The position numbers and the translations under genes were made by a program. DNA of 10,877 nucleotides from Candidatus Avipropionibacterium avicola (GTDB lineage: Bacteria > Actinomycetota > Actinomycetes > Propionibacteriales > Propionibacteriaceae): positions 1 to 10,877 of the forward strand of contig DVLP01000220.1 of assembly GCA_018715445.1 (NCBI GenBank), read 5' to 3'. Positions 4,851 to 10,877 of this stretch are shown in pieces. The stretch's first letter is position 1; each line of letters starts with the position of its first letter. Below the pieces are notes generated by a model. It searched no databases. It worked only from the letters and a program-made list of their open reading frames with translations, and was not told the DNA's origin.

Positions 4851-6353
4851 ATGAGAAGTGGTCTGATACGCCGTTCACTCGCTGCCGCGAGTGCAACGGT
4901 GATGGCGGGAGCGGCGCTGGTCGTCGGCGGCGCGGGGGTGGCCTCGGCGGAGCCGGTGTCCAAGACCGGAGAGGTCACGGGGAACTCGGTACTCGGTAAC
5001 CGCCTCGAGTTCAAGCGCACCGTCAGCGAGCGAGAAGTCACCCACGGCGACACGGTTACCATCACGTCGGAAATCATCGACAGCTACGGGTCTTCGTGGT
5101 TTGCCAATACCCACTCGTGGATCGAGAACAACACTCCCGAGTGTCTTGACTACGTTGAAGATACCGCGAGGTGGCGAGCATGGCCGAACACCGATTTCGA
5201 GACCCCGACCACAAAGCCGGGCGAATTCAAGCCGTCTGCTAACGCGATCCGCATCGACTTTCCCGTCAGGGTGTCCGATCCTCTGGTGCTCGAAGCGGAT
5301 TACGTCGTGAAGTGCGACGCCGGTAACGAGGTCGCTACCGGTGGAATGTCTTGGCGGGGAACCTATGGAAGCAGCGACGACAACTTCAAGAACTTCGGAC
5401 CCGCTATCAAGGTCAACCGGGCCTCTGTCTCGCAGTTCTTCCTCGCGGCCCCCAGCGCTCTTGAGGTCAACGAGGCCGCAACCCTCACCGTCGACACCAA
5501 TGCCCCCGAGGGCTCCGACGTGATCTTCGAGGTCGATGGCCAATCGCTACCCGCGAAGGTCTCCGGCGGTAAGGCAACCGCGACGTGGACCCCGTCGTCG
5601 GCAGGTACCCAGACGGTCACTGCCACGCTCCAGCAGACTGGGACCCACCTGGGTAAGAGCACGCAGCGCACGGTGTCCGTCGCCGAACAGACCGTAGATT
5701 CAACCCTCACCATCAATGCACCCACTGACGCTCAGGTAGGTGTCGTGACTCAGCTGTCGGCGACCGTCTTGCCTGAAGGTGCCGGCGGCACGGTGACGTT
5801 TACGGAGCAGGGCGAAGTTATCGACAGTGTGCCCGTGCCTGCGAGCGGAGTCGTCACCGTCGACTGGATCCCCGCTGCAGAGGGCCAGCGATCGATTGAC
5901 GCGATCTTTTCCGGTCGAACCGGAGTCAATGGATCGACGGCGATCGGCAAGTCGGTGACTGTTGCGCCGAAGGCGGCCGACATGCAGTCGTCGACGACGA
6001 CGGTCTCCCCAGTCGAGATTACTGAGCTTGGCGGAACCGTGGTCCTGACCGCAACGGTGGACCCGGTGGCCGGCGGTACCGTGAGCTTCTACGACGGCGC
6101 GACGCTCATCGAGACTGTCGACGTCGACGCGAATGGTGTGGCGACCTACAGCTGGACGCCCGAGACCGAAGGTGAGCGCACTGTTCGCGCAGCCTATTCA
6201 GGTGCGGGCACGGTGTTGCCGTCGGCGGGAACCACAACGGTGGTCATCTCGTCGTCCTCGGACACCCCCGAGCCAGGCGATCCGCTTGAACCCGGTACTC
6301 CGAGTGACAACTCGGGCAGCCTCGGTTCGCTGACGGGCTCGCTCGGAAGTTGA
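4851..6353 (+). CDS. Secreted protein with Cys-pair head domain, three Ig-like domains and GSLGS tail
   Basis: A 500-residue exported protein. Residues 1-34 are a conventional signal peptide (MRSGLIRRS, a long Ala/Val/Gly core, cleavage after GVASA); an RR-S-L-A start leaves Tat export possible. Residues ~35-188 form a head domain beginning GNRLEFKRTVS...GDTVTI, with C98 (in NTPECLDYV) and C155 (in VVKCDAGNEVATGG). This head is clearly related to that of the next gene. Three bacterial Ig-like domains follow at ~191-280, 281-374 and 375-468, each with the terminal W-x-P...G...Y/A strand pattern (for example ATYSWTPETEGERTVRAAYSG). These contain no cysteine. A Pro/Glu linker leads to a tail ending SGSLGSLTGSLGS, with no sortase motif or membrane helix. 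It is flanked by its own leader and a strong downstream hairpin, so it is probably monocistronic. Likely a cell-surface or envelope-associated rod; ligand unknown. Confidence 0.85.
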   Translation: MRSGLIRRSLAAASATVMAGAALVVGGAGVASAEPVSKTGEVTGNSVLGNRLEFKRTVSEREVTHGDTVTITSEIIDSYGSSWFANTHSWIENNTPECLDYVEDTARWRAWPNTDFETPTTKPGEFKPSANAIRIDFPVRVSDPLVLEADYVVKCDAGNEVATGGMSWRGTYGSSDDNFKNFGPAIKVNRASVSQFFLAAPSALEVNEAATLTVDTNAPEGSDVIFEVDGQSLPAKVSGGKATATWTPSSAGTQTVTATLQQTGTHLGKSTQRTVSVAEQTVDSTLTINAPTDAQVGVVTQLSATVLPEGAGGTVTFTEQGEVIDSVPVPASGVVTVDWIPAAEGQRSIDAIFSGRTGVNGSTAIGKSVTVAPKAADMQSSTTTVSPVEITELGGTVVLTATVDPVAGGTVSFYDGATLIETVDVDANGVATYSWTPETEGERTVRAAYSGAGTVLPSAGTTTVVISSSSDTPEPGDPLEPGTPSDNSGSLGSLTGSLGS

Positions 6354-6370
6354 CCGAAGGGTCGGCCCGG

Positions 6371-6399
6371 CGCCCCACCGTGTGAATCGCGGTGGGGCG
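6371..6399 (+). terminator. Strong hairpin terminator between the two Ig-domain genes
   Basis: A perfect 10-bp inverted repeat, CGCCCCACCG (6371-6380) and CGGTGGGGCG (6390-6399), with a 9-nt loop TGTGAATCG, begins 17 nt after the stop at 6353. There is no U-run, but stem strength and position fit an actinobacterial intrinsic-type terminator. The rest of the gap to 6474 shows only the AAGGGG ribosome binding site (6463-6468) for the next gene. Confidence 0.75.
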
Positions 6400-6474
6400 A
6401 CGGGGTCGCCTGCACAAAGACGATCTCCCTGCAACGCCGGCACCACCACGACACACCGCCCGAAGGGGTTACGG

Positions 6475-9400
6475 ATGACCACGACCACGCCCGCGCGACG
6501 AACGCTCGCCCTGCTCGCTGCACTACTGTTGGCCGCGACGGTTCTCATCGTGGACCGAGCGCCATTAGCCTCCGCAGATCCCGTAACGGCGACTCACTCG
6601 AGTGATGCTTTCGACATCACACGGACGGTGAGCAACGGTACCCCGACGGTGGGCGACGTGATCGAGGTGCGCACCCAACTGGAGTCCAGTCGCTACCTGG
6701 TGTACGAAGTCCGTGATTTCACCCCAGCGTGCATGGAGTACGTTTCTGGGTCTGCAGAGGCGAATAAAGGCGGTGACATCGAGGTCAATGGGGATCGCGT
6801 GAAGTGGTCACGTGGCCTGGGTCGGCAGGTTGACCCGTTCATCATCACGGCCGAATACACGGTGACGTGCGCTCCCGGAAACCATGCAACGGGCGGCACC
6901 TACTTCAAGCGATCCGTCAGTAACACGCTTGGAAATAACACGATGGGCCCCACCATCACCGTGCAGCAGGTCCAGTCCTCCGTCGATCTCAGCGCCGCGC
7001 CCACCTCGGTAGAGGTCGGCGAGCAGGTGTCGCTGAACACCAGCACAACGGGAATTCCGAACGGTGAGAACGTTCAGCTCCTCGTCGACGGCGTCGCAGT
7101 CGGATCACCGGCCACGGTGACCGGCGGCTCCGTGTCCTTCCCCGCCTGGACCCCCACGGCTCCAGGGGACTACGAGTTCACCGCGCGATACGACGGTTCG
7201 ACCAACGTCGCCGGTAGTGCCTCCACGCCCGTCACGGTCTCGGTCAGCAAGGTTTCCACGACCGTGGAGCTCGAGGTCGGCACCCCGGCCTTCACCGGGT
7301 CCGCGGTTCCGTTGACCGCCACGACCGCCGGCATCCCCGACGGCGACACCGTCCAGTTTCTCGTCAACGGCGCTGTCCACGGCTCCGCCCAGGTAGAGGA
7401 CGGATCCGCCCTCTACACCGGGTGGACCCCGCAAGACGCCGGTGATTACGCGGTGCAGGCCAACTTCGTCACCACCTCCACTCTGGCCGGGTCGAGCTCG
7501 GGACAGTCGATGGTCACCGTCACAGACCCGGTCCAGCAGACCTCCACCACGTTCGACGTGAACCCGGAGCCTGTCGCGGGCCAGGTATCGACCCTGACCG
7601 CGACCGTCAACGACGGCAACGACGGCGACACGGTCGCCTTCACCAACTCGGGCAACCCGATCGGAACAGCGACCGTCACCGACGGTGTCGCCACCTACGA
7701 CTGGACCGTGCCCGCCGGACTCGCCGCACAGCAGTACAGCCTGCGGGCCGACTACGCCGGCTCCGAGGGCTACGCACCTTCCGCATCGGAGCCGGTCACC
7801 GGAACCGTCGGCAAGGTGCAGACGCAGCTCTCCGAGGTCTCGGCCCCTGCCACCGCGGAGGTCAACGAGCAGCTCCAGCTCTCCGTCACCGTGACCGGCG
7901 GTCACAGCGGAGCCCAGGTCGAGTTCCGGGACGGTGAGACCGTCCTGTGCGCGGTCACCACCGGAAGCGGCTCGACCGCATCCTGCTACTGGACCCCAAC
8001 CGCAGTCGGCGGCTACGACGTCACCGCCCACTACCTCGGCACTGACACCACGAGCGCGTCGCAGTCCCCGTCGGCGACGGCGATCGAGGTGGGGGCAACC
8101 GCTTCCTCGGTGGAGCTGACCGGACCGGACAGCATCCAGCTCGGACAGTCTGCAGACCTGGAGATCACCACGACCGGCGTGGCCGACGGGCAGACCGTCG
8201 ACATCGTCGTCGGCGAGGCCACCATTGTCGGCACCGCCACGGTCTCCGGCGGTGCGGCCACCTACACGTGGACACCGTCCGAGGTCGACACCTACACACT
8301 CCGGGTGGTCTACGTGGGCGCCGAAACCGTCGCGCCCTCCGAGTCCGATCCGGTGTCGATCACCGTAGACCGCGTGGCCACCCAAGTCTCGGCCGTCACA
8401 GCGCCCGATGAGACGACGGTGGGGCAGCCGATCACCCTGTCCGCGACGGTCACCGGGGGAACCGCCGGAACGCAGGTCGAGTTCCGGGACGGTGAGACGC
8501 TCCTGTGCTCCGGCACCCTCGCCGCCGACGGCACTGTGACCTGTGAGTGGACGCCGACGGCAGTCGGCGCCGTCGACATCACCGCGCACTACCCGGGCAA
8601 CGGCACCACGAGCCCGTCCCAGTCGCCGTCGGCGACCACCGTCGAGGTGGGGGCGACGGAATCCTCGCTGACGCTCACCGGGCCGGCGTCCGCGCTGGTC
8701 GGCCAGACTGCCGAGCTGACGATCGAGACCGCAGGTATCGACGACGGTGAAGACGTCGACATCGTCGTCGACGAGACCACAGTCGGCACCGCCACGGTGA
8801 CCGACGGCGCCGCCACCTACTCCTGGACCCCCAGCGAGGCGGGAACGGCGACCATCCGGGTCGAGTACGCGGGCTCGGATACCGTCGCGCCGTCCGAATC
8901 AGACCCACTGACGGTGGCGGTGGCGGTGTCCACCATCACCTCCGATGTCACCCCATCGCCGGGTGCGACGGTTGGGCAGCCCGTCAGCCTGTCGGCCACC
9001 GTCAACGGCGGCAACGCCGGGGTCGCGGTCGAGTTCCGTGCGGGCGAGACTGTCCTCTGTGCTGAAGATCTGACCGCGGCAGGGACCGTCACCTGTGACT
9101 GGACTCCCGCCGAGGCAGGGGCATATGCCGTCACCGCGCACTACGTTGGCGACCAGACCACCACACCGTCGCAGTCGTCGACCCCCACGTCCGTCATTGT
9201 GGGACAGGCCGCCTCGACCGTCACCCTCACCGGCCCGGACTTCGTCGAGCCGGGCCAGCCGGTGAACGTGATGATCGCCACGACCGGGATCGCGGACGGT
9301 CAGTCGGTCGACATCGAGGTGGACGGCGTCGTCGTCGACACGGTGACAGTCGCTGACAATGAGGCCACGTTCTCCTGGACTCCCGACGCCGTGGATACCT

Positions 9401-10877
9401 ACACGGTGCAGGCAATCTACCGCGGCAGCGACGACGTTGCCGGTTCCGAATCCGACGAACTCATCGTGGAAGTGAACGCCCAGGCCACGCAGACCTCACC
9501 GGTCACAGCCTCGTCTGATGCGGTGGTGGGCCAACTGGTCACGCTGTCGGCGACGGTCACCCGCGGCACCAGCGGACTGTCGGTGGAGTTCCGCGACGGT
9601 GACACCGTCCTCTGCACGGGTGAGCTCGCCGAGGACGGAACCGTGTCCTGTGAGTGGACCCCGACCTCAGCTGGAACGGTCAACGTCCGGGCGCACTATC
9701 CCGGCGACGACACCACCAAGCCGTCGCAGTCCACGCAGTCCACCGCGGTCCCGGTGGGCAAGACCACCGCGAACGTCGCGGTCGACGTGGCCGGCCCCGT
9801 CGTCGTCGGCCAGTCCGTCACACTCGGCGTGGACACCACCGGCATCGCTGACGGCGAAACCGTCCAGCTCCTCGTCGATAATGTCGTGGTCGACTCGCCC
9901 ACGGTCACCGACGGGCGGGCTGAGTACACGTGGACCGTGGCCGCCCCGGCCGGTCCGCGAACGATCTCAGCCGCCTACGCCGGATCGGCCACGGTCGCAG
10001 CAGCCGAGTCGGAGCCCGTGAACCTGCTCGTCGAGGTGGGCGAGAGCAGCACCTCGGCCGTGACGGCGTCGGCGGACCCGGTCGCCGGTCAGCCGGTGAC
10101 GCTGTCCGCAGCCGTGACCGGGGGCACCGCAGGCGTGGATGTCGAATTCCGCGACGGTGAGACCGTGCTGTGCACCGGGCAGGTCAAGGCCGACGGTTCA
10201 GTGTCTTGTGAGTGGGAGCCGAGCGCCGCGGGAGCAGTGAGCGTGACCGCCCACTACCCCGGGGACGACGCCACCGCCGCCTCGGTTTCGGAGACGGCCA
10301 CCACGGTGAAGGTCGCCGAGCCGAAGGACACCACTGCGCCGGTGGCGCCGTCGAGCATCGAGGTGGCGCCGCAGCCGGTGGCGCACGACGGGACTGTGAC
10401 GGTGTCCGGTGAGGCGGAGGCCGGGTCGACGGTGTCGGTGATGGTCAGCGGTGACGAGGTGTGTTCGGCGACGGCGACTGAGGCGGGTACCTTCTCGTGC
10501 TCGTTCACCGCGGACGAGGACCAGGACGGTAAGCCGGTGACGGTGACCGCCACCGACGACGCGAACAACACCTCGGACGCGACGAACGCCGGCCCGCTCG
10601 AAGTCGATCCGGCCGCCGTGGATCCCGAGGATCCCACCATCACCCTCGACCCGGCGCAGCCGGTCGTGGACGAGCCGGCGGAGATCATCGTGACCGGCGA
10701 GGAGGGCGAGCAGGTCGTTGTCCGCCTCGGCGAAGTGGTGGTCTGCGAGACGACCATCGGTGCGGACGGCACCGCCACGTGCGAGTGGACGCCGGACGCA
10801 GAGGGCAACGCGCTCCTGGAGATCATCGTCGGGAATCGGACCATCAACGAGACCGTCACCGTGCGGCCCGCCGATAC
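6475..10877 (+). CDS. Giant multi-Ig-domain surface protein, 3' end outside window (at least 1467 residues)
   Basis: The frame is open from the ATG at 6475 to the right edge with no stop. AAGGGG at 6463-6468 supports the start. Residues 1-34 are a signal peptide (MTTTTPARRTLALL ... cleavage after PLASA). Residues ~35-168 are a head domain related to that of the preceding gene (FDITRTVS, TPACMEYVSGSA with C86, YTVTCAPGNHATGG with C132). Fourteen Ig-like domains follow, starting at about residues 169, 260, 355, 448, 541, 634, 727, 817, 912, 1002, 1097, 1189, 1283 and 1381. From 448 onward two types alternate: a type with VEFRDGETVLC and a strict C-x11-C pair, and a Cys-free type (LTGP...GQ...TTGIADGQ-VDI). 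The last two domains are different Ig subtypes but keep C-x11-C. GC is lower in the head (57% at 6721-6780, 52% at 6901-6960) than in the stalk (68% at 9241-9300). Likely a long adhesin-like rod; anchoring cannot be seen here. Confidence 0.9.
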   Translation, partial: MTTTTPARRTLALLAALLLAATVLIVDRAPLASADPVTATHSSDAFDITRTVSNGTPTVGDVIEVRTQLESSRYLVYEVRDFTPACMEYVSGSAEANKGGDIEVNGDRVKWSRGLGRQVDPFIITAEYTVTCAPGNHATGGTYFKRSVSNTLGNNTMGPTITVQQVQSSVDLSAAPTSVEVGEQVSLNTSTTGIPNGENVQLLVDGVAVGSPATVTGGSVSFPAWTPTAPGDYEFTARYDGSTNVAGSASTPVTVSVSKVSTTVELEVGTPAFTGSAVPLTATTAGIPDGDTVQFLVNGAVHGSAQVEDGSALYTGWTPQDAGDYAVQANFVTTSTLAGSSSGQSMVTVTDPVQQTSTTFDVNPEPVAGQVSTLTATVNDGNDGDTVAFTNSGNPIGTATVTDGVATYDWTVPAGLAAQQYSLRADYAGSEGYAPSASEPVTGTVGKVQTQLSEVSAPATAEVNEQLQLSVTVTGGHSGAQVEFRDGETVLCAVTTGSGSTASCYWTPTAVGGYDVTAHYLGTDTTSASQSPSATAIEVGATASSVELTGPDSIQLGQSADLEITTTGVADGQTVDIVVGEATIVGTATVSGGAATYTWTPSEVDTYTLRVVYVGAETVAPSESDPVSITVDRVATQVSAVTAPDETTVGQPITLSATVTGGTAGTQVEFRDGETLLCSGTLAADGTVTCEWTPTAVGAVDITAHYPGNGTTSPSQSPSATTVEVGATESSLTLTGPASALVGQTAELTIETAGIDDGEDVDIVVDETTVGTATVTDGAATYSWTPSEAGTATIRVEYAGSDTVAPSESDPLTVAVAVSTITSDVTPSPGATVGQPVSLSATVNGGNAGVAVEFRAGETVLCAEDLTAAGTVTCDWTPAEAGAYAVTAHYVGDQTTTPSQSSTPTSVIVGQAASTVTLTGPDFVEPGQPVNVMIATTGIADGQSVDIEVDGVVVDTVTVADNEATFSWTPDAVDTYTVQAIYRGSDDVAGSESDELIVEVNAQATQTSPVTASSDAVVGQLVTLSATVTRGTSGLSVEFRDGDTVLCTGELAEDGTVSCEWTPTSAGTVNVRAHYPGDDTTKPSQSTQSTAVPVGKTTANVAVDVAGPVVVGQSVTLGVDTTGIADGETVQLLVDNVVVDSPTVTDGRAEYTWTVAAPAGPRTISAAYAGSATVAAAESEPVNLLVEVGESSTSAVTASADPVAGQPVTLSAAVTGGTAGVDVEFRDGETVLCTGQVKADGSVSCEWEPSAAGAVSVTAHYPGDDATAASVSETATTVKVAEPKDTTAPVAPSSIEVAPQPVAHDGTVTVSGEAEAGSTVSVMVSGDEVCSATATEAGTFSCSFTADEDQDGKPVTVTATDDANNTSDATNAGPLEVDPAAVDPEDPTITLDPAQPVVDEPAEIIVTGEEGEQVVVRLGEVVVCETTIGADGTATCEWTPDAEGNALLEIIVGNRTINETVTVRPAD
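7816..10320 (+). repeat. Alternating two-domain Ig super-repeat, about 556 nt per unit, four and a half units
   Basis: Units begin near 7816, 8374, 8923, 9478 and 10039 (spacings 558, 549, 555, 561 nt). Each full unit encodes a Cys-pair Ig domain followed by a Cys-free Ig domain; the last has only the first domain before the pattern changes at 10321. The first two units are closest at DNA level: a 26-nt stretch is identical at 7915-7940 and 8473-8498, exactly 558 nt apart. This points to tandem duplication within the gene. Confidence 0.85.

Noticed and set aside
3454..6353. Sortase-anchored (LPXTG) surface proteins
   Set aside because: Neither the FN3-like protein nor the three-Ig protein has an LPXTG-like motif, C-terminal hydrophobic segment or basic tail, and no sortase gene is in the window.
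7105..8589. Long open frame on the minus strand (494 codons) and other minus-strand frames across 8030-10860
   Set aside because: They lie antisense to the giant Ig-domain gene, whose strong G/C bias at third positions keeps reverse frames open. The translations are Gly/Arg/Asp/Val-rich with no domain, no good ribosome binding site and a periodicity that mirrors the sense repeats.
7816..10320. CRISPR array or satellite-type repeat
   Set aside because: The period is ~556 nt, all in frame, and copies diverge mostly at synonymous or conservative positions. This is a protein domain repeat.
1..10877. Insertion sequence, phage or integron content
   Set aside because: I found no transposase, integrase, terminal inverted repeats or tRNA-type attachment site on either strand.

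Overview
The window reads as high-GC actinobacterial DNA. Third codon positions are overwhelmingly G or C, genes are packed with ATGA-type overlaps, and exported proteins carry Gly/Ser-rich tails. The combination of SipW-type signal peptidases with small 'alternate signal peptide' substrates is familiar from Mycobacteriales (Rhodococcus, Gordonia, Dietzia and relatives). I infer a mycolic-acid-layered actinomycete; the genus cannot be fixed from this sequence. Every gene I can support is on the + strand, and nearly every product appears to be exported or membrane-bound.

Layout. (1) Positions 2-391 are the 3' end of a secreted protein with a Gly/Ser-rich tail, followed by a hairpin terminator (402-421). 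(2) Positions 539-4653 form a tight six-gene operon: a Cys-free SipW-type substrate (539-1066), a second substrate with a Cys pair (1086-1622), a SipW-like signal peptidase (1619-2218), a third substrate with a matching Cys pair (2215-2856), a second, divergent SipW-like signal peptidase (2856-3461), and a larger secreted protein with a fibronectin-III-like domain, a Ser/Thr-rich stalk and a variant of the same signal peptide motif (3454-4653). The last four junctions overlap, so translation is probably coupled. (3) An intergenic region (4654-4850) holds a 12-bp perfect palindrome, a possible promoter and a leader hairpin. It precedes a 500-residue secreted protein with a Cys-pair head, three Ig-like domains and a GSLGS tail (4851-6353). 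(4) After a strong hairpin (6371-6399), a giant protein starts at 6475 and runs off the right edge: at least 1467 residues, a related Cys-pair head and 14 Ig-like domains. It is the largest gene in the window. Much of its stalk is an alternating two-domain super-repeat in which one domain type always carries a C-x11-C pair.

How the parts may work together (inference). SipW of Bacillus processes TasA and TapA, which build the biofilm amyloid fibre. Here a comparable cassette has two peptidases and three or four potential substrates, next to large Ig-stalk surface proteins. The simplest reading is a cell-surface fibre or adhesion locus: the operon makes and matures small fibre-like subunits, and the flanking genes make long adhesin-like rods. 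Neither polymerisation nor adhesion can be shown from sequence alone. No intergenic gap exceeds about 200 bases.
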